64,000 bases of DNA from Channa striata (Eukaryota > Chordata > Actinopteri > Anabantiformes > Channidae): assembly GCA_033026295.1 (NCBI GenBank), contig CM065181.1:682001-746000 (forward strand). The letters run 5' to 3'. The notes under the pieces were generated by a model. It saw only the letters and a list, made by a program, of their open reading frames with translations. It was not told where the DNA came from and did not search any database. A program made the translations under genes and the position numbers. Below, one piece after another: positions 23,285-33,862 of the stretch (its first letter is position 1; each line of letters opens with the position of its first letter).

Positions 23285-23354
23285 CTTTGTCTATAATTAG
23301 GATTATATGGTACAAGGAGATCTTTTAGGTATGATGGAGCTTGACCGTTTAGAG

Positions 23355-25612
23355 CAGACATGGGCATACTACGGCCCGCGGGCCATATACGGCCCGTTGG
23401 TCTTTTTAATCCGGCCCGCCAAACATCTCCCAGTTATATCAAAATATAAAATTAATAATATCGTTACCGGCAAACCTTGTTCATTTACTTTTTCCTGTAA
23501 TGCCCACATTTCCCCAATAGGTGGCGTGCTTGAGCATTTGCCCCCTATTCTTCACGGTTAAGCTTTTCCCAGAAGAAGCACTCTCCTTCTCGGTTCCCGC
23601 GGTAAAGCTTTCCCCCTTCTAAAAACAAACATGAGTTTATCAAAGAAAACAAAAGTCGACAGTGAGTGCTGAGTGTTTAACACAGAATGGACAACAAAAT
23701 ATTTTTTCAAAGAAGTCCGATCAAAGGCTGTATGCATGATATGCCAAGAAAGTGTTGCGGTTTTTAAGGAGTACAATATTAGCCGTCATTTTGCTACGAA
23801 GCATGCCAATTACGCCAGCAAGCTGTCGGCGCAAGAAAGGGCAGCTACGGCTGAGAGGTTTGCAGCCAATTTACTGACCTAGCAAAATTTTTTTCACCGA
23901 CAAACTGCGCTTCAGGAGTCAACTACCAAGGCAAGCTTTTTGCTGGCATTCAAATTAGCAGGAGCTAGCAAGCCTTTCTCCGAAGGTGAGTTTTTGAAAG
24001 ACTGCATGGTGGAGACTGCAGGTGTTCTGTGTCCGGAAAGTCAAGGCAAGTTTGAAAAAATCAGTTTGTCGCGTCGGACTGTGACTCGCCGTGTGGAACT
24101 AATTGATGAACATATAGCTAGCCAGCTAAACAAAAAGGCAGAGTTATTTCAGTTATATTCACTTGCACTGGATGAAAGACACAGCGCAGCTCCTAATTTT
24201 TATCCGAGGAATAAATGACAGCTTTGAGATAACGGAGGAGTTTTTGACCATGGAGTCCCTAAAGGGAACAACGCGGGGAGAGGATTTATATGACAAGGTG
24301 TCTGCTGCCATCGAGAAGCATACACTACCTTGTAGTAAACTTGCCAATGTCACGACGGATGGATCACCAAATTTAACAGGAAAAAACGTTGGGTTGCTGA
24401 AACGTATCCAGGATAAAGTAAAAGAGGAAAACCCTGAACAGGATGTTATTTTCCTTCACTCTATCATTCATCAGGAATCACTTTGCAAGTCTGTATTGCA
24501 GCTTAACCATGTTGTGAATCCGGTCGTAAAACTTGTGAACTTTATACGTGCAAGGGGACTTCAGCATCGTCAGTTCATCACGTTCCTGGAGGAAATTGAT
24601 GCAGATCATCAGGACTTACTTTACCACTCTCGTGTCCGATGGTTAAGTTTGGGCAAAGTGTTTCAACGCATGTGGGACCTGAAAGAAGAAATCGGCGCAT
24701 TTTTAGAGTTCAATGAGAAATCTGACGAATTTCCTGAGCTACGAGACCAGAACTGGCTTTGTGATTTTGCGTTTGCTGTGGACGTATTTTCACACTTGAA
24801 TGAGCTGAATGTGAAACTGCAGGGGAAAGATCAGTTTGTGCACGACATGTACAAACATGTTACAGCGTTCAAATCTAAGCTCGTTTTATTCTCCAGACAA
24901 GTTGCGAACGCATCCTTCACTCATTTCGCCACACTGGACACTCAGAAAGAGGCGACACAATATGCAAAGAAATACAGCAAATTACTGGATGACCTGCACA
25001 GAGAATTCAGTCGCCGGTTCTCTGATTTTGAAAACATTGAAAAGTCACTTCAGCTCGTGTCTTGTCCCTTCTCACAAGACCCTGAAACAGTACCACATGA
25101 GGTGCAATTGGAACTGATCGATCTTCAGTCTGACTCCATCTTGAAGGAAAAGTTCAACACTCTTAAACTTAATGACTTTTATGCTTCACTGAACGAAGCC
25201 ACCTTTCCAAACCTACGGAGGACGGCACAGAAGATGCTGGCCTTGTTTGGCTCGATCTATGTATGTGAGCAGACATTTAGTGTTATGAACATGAACAAAG
25301 CCCGTCACAGATCCAGGATTACTGACGAACACCTCGGATCTATCCTGAGAATCGCCACAACAAAACTTACTCCAGACTTTGATGCACTGACAAAACAGAG
25401 AGATCAACAACACTGTTCCCACTGAAATTGATGGTGAGTTTTTCTGCTGTGTTTATTCAACTGAAATGTAATTAAATTAACCATTAATCATTAATAGGTC
25501 AAATCCTGTATGTAATTTATATAACACACCATCCATCTGTTCTTGGCTCGGCCCCTTTGTCAAATTTAAGAACTCATTGTGGCCCGCGACTCAAAAAGTT
25601 TGCCCACCCCTG
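23355..25612 (+). mobile_element. hAT (Charlie-like) DNA transposon with transposase
   Basis: A complete 2,258-bp element. The left end is CAGACATGGGCATACTACGG, and the right end in reverse complement is CAGGGGTGGGCAAACTTTTT. Both then run into a GCGGGCC block. The 8-bp target duplication GTTTAGAG is perfect (23,347-23,354 and 25,613-25,620). It carries a transposase gene with only three obvious lesions. It sits in L2 copy B. Such elements are often named after the vertebrate gene GTF2IRD2, which captured a related transposase; the exact subfamily is not certain. Confidence 0.92.
23631..25425 (+). pseudogene. hAT transposase, three lesions
   Basis: DDE-type transposase that cuts and pastes the element via the terminal repeats. 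From ATG 23,631 the frame meets TGA at 23,670-23,672, continues through a BED-like zinc finger (AVCMICQES ... SRHFATKH, 23,730-23,805), meets TAG at 23,880-23,882, and continues to ALDE at about 24,165-24,176. A small deletion there shifts the frame. The remaining 420 codons (24,163-25,425) are open: NVTTDGSPNLTGKNVG, HSIIHQESL, RVRWLSLGKVFQ and the hAT C-terminal dimerisation block (LALFGSIYVCEQTFSVMN). Both stops fit C-to-T changes of CGA and CAG codons. Confidence 0.9.
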
Positions 25613-26284
25613 GTTTAGAGCTTTATTGGTAAGAAGAGCTTGACCGTTTAGAGCTTTATAGGTAAGAAGAAGGGTTTTAAATTCTATTCTACATTTAATG
25701 GGAAGCCAATGGAGATAAGCTAATGAAGGTGAAATATGATCTCTCTTAACAATCCCAGTCAGCAATCTTGCTGCAGCATTTTGGATTAATTGGAGGCTTT
25801 TTAGAGAGTTACTGGGGCAGCCTGAAAGTAGAGAATTACAGTAGTCCAATCTAGAAGTAGCGAATGCATGAACCAGTTTTTCAGCATCGCTTTGAGAGAG
25901 GATGCTCCTAATTTTGGCAATGTTTCTTAGATGGAAGAAGGCTGTTCTAGAGATTTGTTTTATGTGTAAGGTAAATGACAAATCCTGGTCAAAAATGACA
26001 CCGAGATTCCTTGCAGTACTACTGGAGGCCAAAGTCATGTCATCTAAAGTAGCGATATGGTTAGAAAACATGTTTCTTAGACTTTTAGGCCCAAATACAA
26101 TAACTTCAGTTTTATCTGAGTTTAGAAGAAGGAAATTATACGTCATCTAGTCCCTTATGTCTTTTAGACGTGCTTGTAGTTTACAGAGTGTTTTCCAATA
26201 ATGTTGCCAAGGGGAGACATATAGTAAAGTAGTAAAGAGTATTGGTCCTAATACAGAGACTTGTGGAATTCCATAACTAACTTT

Positions 26285-26318
26285 TGTGTATGTGGAAGAT
26301 TCATCTTCCACATACACA
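26285..26318. repeat. Perfect 16-bp palindrome in L2 copy B
   Basis: TGTGTATGTGGAAGAT (26,285-26,300), two-base loop TC, then ATCTTCCACATACACA (26,303-26,318). Copy A at the same place (about 3,207-3,240) has only the left arm, so the right arm is a later change. Confidence 0.95.
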
Positions 26319-27060
26319 TCAATTCAACAAATTGGAATCTATCTGATAGATACGATTTAAACCAATTTAGTGCAGTACTTTAATTCCAATAACATGTTCT
26401 AGTCTCTGTAATAATATTCTGTGATCAATGGTGTCAAATGCAGCACTAAGATCTAGTAGAACTAGTATAGAGACAAGTCCGTTATCTGAAGCCAGAAGAA
26501 GATCGTTGGTGACTTTAATCAGTGCGGTTTCTGTGCTATGATGAACGCTAAATCCTGAGTGAAAACAAGTCGTTTCTGCGCAGGTGGTCACATAATTGCT
26601 TTATAAATCCTTTTTCAAGTATTTTAGAAATAAAGGGTAGATTGGATATTGGTCTGTAATTGGCTAAGACACCTGGATCCAGACTAGATTTTTTTAAATA
26701 GAGGTTTGATTACAGCTACCTTATAGGCCTTTGGTACATATCCTGTTTGTAAAGATAGATTAATGATATCTGATACGAACATGTCTAATAAGAGTAGAGC
26801 ATCTTTGAGCAGTCTAACTGGAATAGGGTCTAGCAGACATGTTGTTGGTTTAGATGCTATAATAGTTGAAGTTAACTCAGCAAGGTCTATGGGCACAAAG
26901 CAGTCTAAAAGGGACTAAGGACTTACTGATGATTCTAATGTTGTATTTGTGGGGAGGGTCTGGTGAATTTTATTTCTTATAGCTACGATTTTGTTTGTGA
27001 AGAAAGTAATGCTGCATAGGGAATATTAGTTTCAACTGAACTATGGCAGTTTCAACTGAA

Positions 27061-27570
27061 CTATGAACTCTCTCTCCTGCTGTGCGTGTATAGCTCTTCT
27101 GCCTCCTTTAAGGCCGATTTATTATTTTTTTTTTAACAACAATAATTCCCTAAACAGCGTAGGTTTGCATCGACATCCATTTGCTATACATGTAAGTGTA
27201 GGCTTTCACATCTCCGAAATCTCAACAGCATGTGTTTGGAGATATGACTCGACCAAGCTGATTGGATAATGCTGTGAGACGGGTTTAAAACAGGAATGGA
27301 ACTGATAACAAAGACTGTGTGTATTCATTTTTTTTCCACTGTGTTTTGAGATGTTTGTGTCAACGTATGACTTTTTATGTCCACAAATGAAAATTAAAAA
27401 AGAAAAATAAGAAAAGTGTCAGATTGATAGAATACTATACTTCACATGGGGACAAAATAAAAAACTGAAATAGTTTCACAATTTACCATTTGGTTTTTGA
27501 AATGAGCACCACTGTTATCTCTGAAAATATTTATAGTGTAAATAACAACAGAGGACAGGACATTGTAGTT
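27061..27570. other. Intergenic
   Basis: No element recognised. Short chance frames only. Confidence 0.4.
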
Positions 27571-27655
27571 CTATATGATATGATATGATATGATATAATA
27601 TGATATAATATGACTTTATTGATCCCACAGTGGGGAAAACCCTGTCAATTAAATA
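27571..27655 (-). repeat. Pentamer microsatellite plus LINE tail
   Basis: (TATGA)n-like repeats at 27,572-27,612 lead into GACTTTATTGATCCCACAGT at 27,612-27,631, the reverse complement of the Rex1-like 3' tail. This is a LINE copy truncated to its tail, with the microsatellite at its 3' end. Confidence 0.6.
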
Positions 27656-29467
27656 CATTACATCCTCAACTGAGCAATGAATGCAGAAAACTTCTGTGGA
27701 GGTCAGTTCAGTGGACCATATTTCAGCAGAGCATCCTTGAGGGGTCTGGGAAAAGATCATCAGGTCCAATTTATCATGGAAATCCGCTTTTACCTTTACA
27801 AACGCTGAGTGAAATGTAGAATATTAGGCCTTCAATTACAGTATGCACATTGCCACAGTCTTTTACTCCTAAATTCCCTCACACTGGGTCCATCAAGCTC
27901 CAGTTCTTCAGTTATCCCACAGGAGTTGCTACTTCTGTATTGCTATTAAATCTTGTTTTGTGTATTTCTATTGCTACCATTATTGATCATTGCTAGTGGA
28001 GTACAAGGTAAACAATTGTGGCATACAGGTTACAGAGATGTTAGTGTAACCCCTTAACCAGCATTGAGTCAATTTGTATTTGTACGGCTTGTCATCCACA
28101 TTTGTCATTTGTTACAATTCTAATGTTCCCTGTTTAATTTGAACCAGGGGTCTGTAAAATTTGGGAAGATATACTACCAGATACCAGGCCGGAACTGGCC
28201 AAGATGTTACATGCCCCGCTAAACCAGCCAGAATCAACACAAGCTCATCAGCACAGCAGGGTAAATGTGAGCATGACAATGTGCATAAGGAGCAAACATT
28301 ATGCAAATATTTTCAGAAGCAGTTCACCCACAGCAGTGTGAGAACCAACTGAGAATATCTTGTTATTGATGGTCTGTGGGTGGCTGATAGGTCATAAAAC
28401 AGCCATCCTGTTGTGACAGAGAAATAAAACTCCACTTAAAACAAGACTCTCAGGACTATCTTAAGACTTACATTTAGCCTAGAGACACACACAGTCAGAC
28501 AACACATTTGATTATTGGACTATTGATTATTGTATGTGTTGTGATACAGTGTGTATAATATGAATGTGTCGTAAAAAAATACACTTATTTAAAAATAAAT
28601 AAAGAAGAGTGAAAGATCTATAATTGCTAATAAAAATGTTTCTTTGAAAATATACCAAATATACATCTGTTTCAGAAAAGGCCTTAAAGTTTAAGATGTG
28701 CCACATTATACTCTGTTGTTAATAACCAATGATTACAGATATTTGATTTCAGTGCTCTGATTTGTCTGTGACAAAAAAATAGAATTCCAGTTTAATCTTA
28801 TATGAAAAAACAAGAACAAATCTTTTTGTAAAAACAACTTAGACACAAAAATATAAGGCTGTGAACCATACAGGGCATGATGTCTTATTTAATGTACTTC
28901 ACTGTTCAGAAAACACAGTCGACCAGATGTTTGATCCCAGTGGTCATTGTAGACAGGGCTGAACAGTAAGAGTGTCCAGACTGTCTCTGCCAAATCCAAA
29001 GGAAGGCCCCCAACTCCCCCCAACAGACTGTTGACGCTCTGGCTTTTCATTCAGCCCACCCTGCCAGATGGAGAGCTAATCACAGGAACAGCATGCAGCT
29101 CAAGTCCCTAAGTTAGTTTTGTCTGTCTAGACACAATGCAGAATGCTAAGCTCTGTGTTTCACTGCACTGGACTACTGTTTGGATTCTTCATCTATCTTA
29201 TTCATTCTCTGATCCGTTTTATGAGTTTTACTGCATACCCTGTTTCCTGACACTTTGTTGCTTATTGTGCTCAGACATTAGAAAAATGACCAAAGAAATT
29301 TGAGAATAACTCAGTAGACAGCAAACAGTAGGACAATTTATAAATCATTTTCATTCCATGAGATTCAGAGCCAGTTATGTTTTGTTGTCAGATAGTGAAT
29401 ATCCATCAGAGAAGACGAGTTGCAGTAGAAAAGAGAAACTATTCGAGGTCAATAGTATTAAATTAAA
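27656..29467. other. Intergenic, nothing recognised
   Basis: No repeat or gene identified. The segment 28,880-29,120 is less AT-rich than its surroundings, without a usable open frame. Confidence 0.4.
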
Positions 29468-30480
29468 CTCAATCTAACTTTATTTATATAGCGCCAATTT
29501 ACAACAAGGTCATCTCAAGGCATTTTACATAATGAAGTCAAGACTATACAAACATTTAAAGAAAACCCAACAAATCCCCCTTGAGCAAGCCACAGTGGAA
29601 AGGAAAAACTCCCTTTAACGGAAGAAACCTCCAGCAGAACCAGGCTCAGGGTGGACGGCCATCTGCCTTGACTGTTTTGGGTAAGTTGAAAGTGGAGAGA
29701 GAAAAAAAAAGCAACAAAATCAACAACAAAACATTTGGCAGGTTAGTGGGACCAGTAGCTGCGTATTGGAAGACACACAGCGCCAAATCCGGGGACACCT
29801 GAGGACAGGCACAGATAGAGGGAGACAGAGAGGGAGAAAAACGACTACGGGACAAAGAAGACAGAGTTAATATCATACAGTGGGGACATTATAAATGCGG
29901 GGTGAGAGGAGAGAGTGAAGAGAAGAGGAAGTGGCACAGTGCAGAGTCCCCCAGCAGTCTAAGCCTATAGCAGCATGACTATAACCAACTATAAGCTTCA
30001 TCAAAGAGGAAAGTTTTGAGCCTAGTCTTAAAAGTAGAGAGGGTGTTTGCTTCCCGAATCTGGACTGGGAGCTGGTTCCACAGGAGAGGAGCTTGATAGC
30101 TAGAGGCTTTGCCTCCCATTCTATTTTTGGAAATTCTGGGAACCACGAGTAGGCCTGCATTTTGGGACCAAAGTTGTTTATCAGGATGATATGGTAAAAG
30201 GAGATCTTTTAGGTATGATGAAGCTTGACCGTTGGAAAACATGTTTCTTACACTTTTACGCCCAAACACAATAACTTCATTTTTAGTTTCTTCATCTTAA
30301 GTTTAAAAGAAGGACGTTATACGTCCTCCAGTCCCTTATGTCTTTTAGACATGATTGTAGTTTGATTAATTGATTTGTTTCATCAGGTTTCATTGATAGA
30401 TATAACTGCGTGTCATCAGCATAGCAATGAAAAGTGTTTTCTAATAATGTTCCCAAGGGAAGACATATATAGAGTAAATT
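29468..30480 (-). mobile_element. L2-clade LINE, copy C, internally deleted
   Basis: The minus-strand 3' tail starts at 29,468 (CTTTATTTATATAGCGCC). It then covers the 3' UTR, the C-terminal protein end (LLWNQLPVQIREANTL, FKTRLKTFLFDEAYSWL; 29,979-30,160), and jumps at about 30,231 from the AGCTTGACCGTT segment to GGAAAACATGTTTCTTA. This deletes roughly 450 bp relative to copy A. The element ends near 30,480 within the RT palm region, just after decayed YADD-coding sequence. Confidence 0.8.
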
Positions 30481-31439
30481 ATTAGGCCTGGAATACTGTC
30501 CCTGACAAGATTAGCTTCCAAAGATATTAGGTAATCAGTTAGGTAAGCACAGTTTGAAAATAATTATGGTTTATAGATTATTTATAAACTTTTTGCCCCA
30601 AGAAACCTAATGTTCCTTATTTTTTCACAGGACAAGGCATGGCAGCTAACAGTGACTACAGAACATACTGTTCAAAAGAATAAGGGGGCGTAAGTATGTA
30701 AATAAACCACAAATTGTGTGTGGTGTGTATTAGGGTGTGTTCTTAGGGTGGGTTGGACTTTCAGTCTAGAAAGAAGAACATTGTATATTACACAGCAATG
30801 CGGTTACAGTGGATGGATGGCTGATGATGAGAAAGTAATAATAATAATAAATAAAAGGAGAGTGTTGGTGTGACCACTTTGATTTATCAGCAGAACAGTG
30901 AGAATAAGGTTTCATCAAAGATCTTCAATCTGCCATACCAATTTTTTTTGGTCAGTTTCGTTTTTCAATATTTATTGTTTCAACTGGCCTTTGAGTCATT
31001 CCCAGACCCCATTCGAAGTTAACTGAAAAAATCAATTTAAATTGTCATTATATACAATAACAAACTAATAAACAAAATCTAATGACATTTTTTTGGAAGA
31101 TGCTAATTAAAAAAATGTCATCCCTATGGCACACTGTACAATAGTACAAAAAGCTTCTGTACAAAACCACACAAGGCCATAGGAAAAACAAAGAAAAAGA
31201 AAAAAAATAGAATATTTTAACTTTTTTATTTTTTATTATTTTTATTTTTATTTTGCTGGACTACAAAGATGTTACAAAACTACAGAATTTTCTGACTTGG
31301 ATTTGCTGTTTCTAGTGTGGTTTTAGATCCTATGTGTTTATAAAGTATGTCAAAATAGAAAAATAATAGTCACACAAATCAGAAATTTGCCCTGCAAAAC
31401 AAAAACTATTGGTATGATAAACAATCTAAAGGTGAAATA
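30481..31439. other. Intergenic, A/T-rich
   Basis: No element recognised. Runs of A and T at 31,190-31,255. Confidence 0.4.
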
Positions 31440-32457
31440 CCGTATTTTCCGGACCATAAGCTGCTACTTTTTCCCGACGTTTTGAACCATGCGGCTTTTA
31501 CAGAGATGCGGCTTTTCTTTGAATTTTTCTGCAGCCCTCAGATGGGCGCTGTAGATGGAAGTCAGTGCAAACAAAAAAGCGCCAGTTTTTATTCTTAGCG
31601 CATGCAACCCAAGACGCACAACAGCAAAATACGGTAATATTTTTACACCCTCACCCCCTCATAATGGAAAACACGCGAAGAAATTCCTATGATGCAGCTT
31701 TTAATTTGAAGCCATCGATCTGGCTATCCGTGAAGGAAATCGAGTGTGACAGTGGTTTCAATGCTCAGGAGGAAGATGAATAGCGATTTGTGGTTTCAGT
31801 GCACGGGAGAATGAAGCGACTTTAATAGTTGCGCAGTTGCGCTTTAACAGTGCGCAGGAAGAAAAAGTGACAGTGGTTTGGTGTTCAGTGGTTTCAGTTT
31901 GCAGGACGAAGAAAAATAAAGCAACTTGGTTTTAGTGCACAGGAGGAAGATTAATAAAACCATGACTTTTCTGTTTTGTGTGATCAGCACTTTTACTGCC
32001 GTGTTACAGGCACCATTCAGGTTCAGGTGTATGAATAAAGACTTATGGTACAAAATCTTTTGTTGAGCGCAGCAACTCCTGCGTAATTCGTGAAGAATAA
32101 GAGACGTCTTCTCCTTTGGTTATGGAACAAGCCGTTTATTTATAACAAGGACGTTTTTGTCGGCTCTGTACATTCGACATGTGTTATACCAGCCACACAT
32201 ACACGTAAACGCACTCTTTACCGTAATGCCGGTAAAACAGCGCACAGAAATCCTCATGCCTACTGTGAACAATGAGTAGGAGCGCATACAACAGACATGC
32301 AGATCTTAACATCTTTCTATGTAAATATTATTTCTCAGCCTGGATATTGGCGTCTTATAGTCCGATGCGGTTTATATGTGACAAAATATATATTTCTTTT
32401 AAATTTTAGCAGGTGCAGCTTAAATTTAGGTGCGCTCTATAGTCCAGAATTTACGGT
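31440..32457 (+). mobile_element. Pogo-like DNA transposon, internally deleted
   Basis: The left end CCGTATTTTCCGGACCATAA and the right end in reverse complement CCGTAAATTCTGGACTATAG form imperfect terminal inverted repeats. Each is flanked by TA (31,438-31,439 and 32,458-32,459), the target duplication of Tc1/mariner/pogo elements. Inside, 31,664-31,735 reads ENTRRNSYDAAFNLK and then SVKEIE, resembling the N-terminal helix-turn-helix start of pogo-like transposases. The DDE domain is gone, so it is non-autonomous. Confidence 0.7.
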
Positions 32458-33130
32458 AAAATCAACATTTTACAAAAATAAACAGATATAGACTAGACTT
32501 CTTAGGGTTAAATTTACAATTTATTTTAGATGCTTCCTAATCAATAAGAGTAAAGGACATATTTTGCAGCTCAATATGGTAAAAAGTTTCCCTGTTACTG
32601 CTATTCACAGGGAGGGAAAACTGGTTGGTAGGTGTTGTGGCAAAAATCTGAGAGAGCAAGTTAAGAGACAGGAGGCAGCTCTCAAATGATTATTAAGCAA
32701 TTTAATGAAAATAAACATAGGTAAAATAAGCAAAAGTTAGAGGAACAGGTAGGGGAACAAAGCAGAAAGCAGTTTACACTCGAGCGGATCAGACAGTGGT
32801 CTGATGAATTCTGTCAGGATTGTGTGTGTTTTTAACTGCTCCACTATGCAAATCACGCATAATTAGCAGGTCTCTGTTACTGTCTGTAGTCTCTGTTGCT
32901 GTCTTTTCTTTGCTGGAACAGCTACCTGGTTTAAATTTACTGTAGCATGCCTAAATTTACTTGAACTAGATTTATAATATTTTAAATGTAAATGACCACA
33001 AAGACTACAAATTATATATAACACTACAGATTATTATGGGGGCTCGTGGGAGTTGTAGTGTTGTACTGTCACATTACAATTAGTTTGTTCATTTACACGT
33101 CTTTAGATAGCGCTAGAGTTAAAAAATTTT
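32458..33130. other. Intergenic
   Basis: No element recognised. Confidence 0.4.
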
Positions 33131-33300
33131 TAGGGCAGTCAATAGATTACAATTTTGAGTCACAATGAATCACAAATTAATCACAGATCTTTTTTCAGAT
33201 TAAAATTTAAAAGGCCATCTTTCAAGTTTAAATACAGCATAGTAATAGATATGTGATAATAAAACTGGCTTGAGGTACTTAATAAACTGAAAGTAAGATT
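33131..33300. repeat. Probable non-autonomous DNA repeat end
   Basis: TAGGGCAGTCAATAGATTAC followed by a decayed AATGAATCACAAATTAATCAC resembles a dispersed vertebrate/fish repeat that begins TAGGGCTGTCAATCGATTA. Only the left portion is detectable and no partner end was found. Confidence 0.35.
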
Positions 33301-33627
33301 AATTTCTACAGTAATAAAGTCACATAGTCACATAAAACTAGTCCTGTTATTAATCACTGGGTAGAGTATAAGAATAATGAAGAATAAAGAAATGAAACAC
33401 TTTCATTTAATGTTATTACTTTACCTATTTCTTTTCTCTCACTGTTGTGGTTCATTTCTGAGCAGGTGCAGTATATAGAGGAAGGGTTTAGTGTGGAGTC
33501 CATGTGATAACTTAGGCTAAATGATTAGCATAGCAAACGTTGTTTAGCTTATTTATAGCAATTAACAATTTTTCAACAGATTCACTATGCCAACACATAT
33601 ACCACCATATACTAATACTAACTTTAG

Positions 33628-33862
33628 GGCTAGTTCAATTGGTAGAGCATTGGGTTGGGATACAAAAGGAAGCCGGTTTTAATCCCACCTGACCAGCTGC
33701 AGCCTCTACCAGCCACCAGGGGCAACCCTGGCATCAGCCCCAAGCCAAGATAGAATTGGCTTGGGGCTGCAAAAAAAAAACCCAAAAAGGATTGTGACAG
33801 GAAGGGCATCCAGCGGAAAATCATTCCACTCTGGTGACCCCTAAAGGAGCTGAAAGCTGTTG
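33628..33862 (+). repeat. tRNA-derived SINE with RTE-type tail
   Basis: The head (TAGTTCAATTGGTAGAGCAT, A box) and the GGTTTTAATCCC segment (degraded B box) at 33,630-33,690 are tRNA-like. The body ends GTGACAGGAAGGGCATCC, then TCTGGTGACCCCTAAAGG and AGCTGAAAGCTG. That last part corresponds to the 3' end of the RTE LINE at 60,157 read on its coding strand. The shared tail implies mobilisation by an RTE reverse transcriptase. A run of A's (33,772-33,786) interrupts the body. Confidence 0.7.

Larger units (their letters stand above)
20475..23288 (-). mobile_element. Rex1-like LINE, copy R2, near full length
   Basis: A 2.8-kb minus-strand LINE inserted in L2 copy B. The 3' end is at 20,475 with (AATAG)n and the tail complement of CCACTGTGGGATTAATAAAG-type sequence. 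The 5' end is near 23,288, just before the first ATG (23,284). Order: hydrophobic N-terminus, endonuclease, reverse transcriptase, thumb. Target sequence at the left is GTCTATTAG and at the right GTCTATAATTAG, consistent with a short imperfect target duplication. Several frameshifts make it non-coding now, but it is the most complete LINE in the window. Confidence 0.85.
19858..27060 (-). mobile_element. L2-clade LINE, copy B, split by two insertions
   Basis: One minus-strand L2 element recovered in three blocks: 19,858-20,474, 23,289-23,354 and 25,613-27,060. Joined in order, they follow the arrangement seen in copies A and E. The last about 100 bp of the tail is missing at 19,858. The RT part (25,574-26,146 and 26,367-26,896) keeps AAFDTIDHRILL and the C-terminal domain but has lost the catalytic YADD box through a deletion near 26,184. 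The 5' boundary near 27,035-27,060 carries a 20-bp tandem duplication (TTTCAACTGAACTATGGCAG). Confidence 0.85.

Noticed and set aside
24163..25425. Domesticated host gene derived from a hAT transposase
   Set aside because: The frame is bounded by intact terminal repeats and a target duplication, and carries stops and a frameshift upstream, so it is a recently inserted transposon and not a captured gene.
33628..33700. True tRNA gene
   Set aside because: A tRNA-like head is present, but the B box is degraded and the sequence continues into a SINE body with an RTE-type tail.
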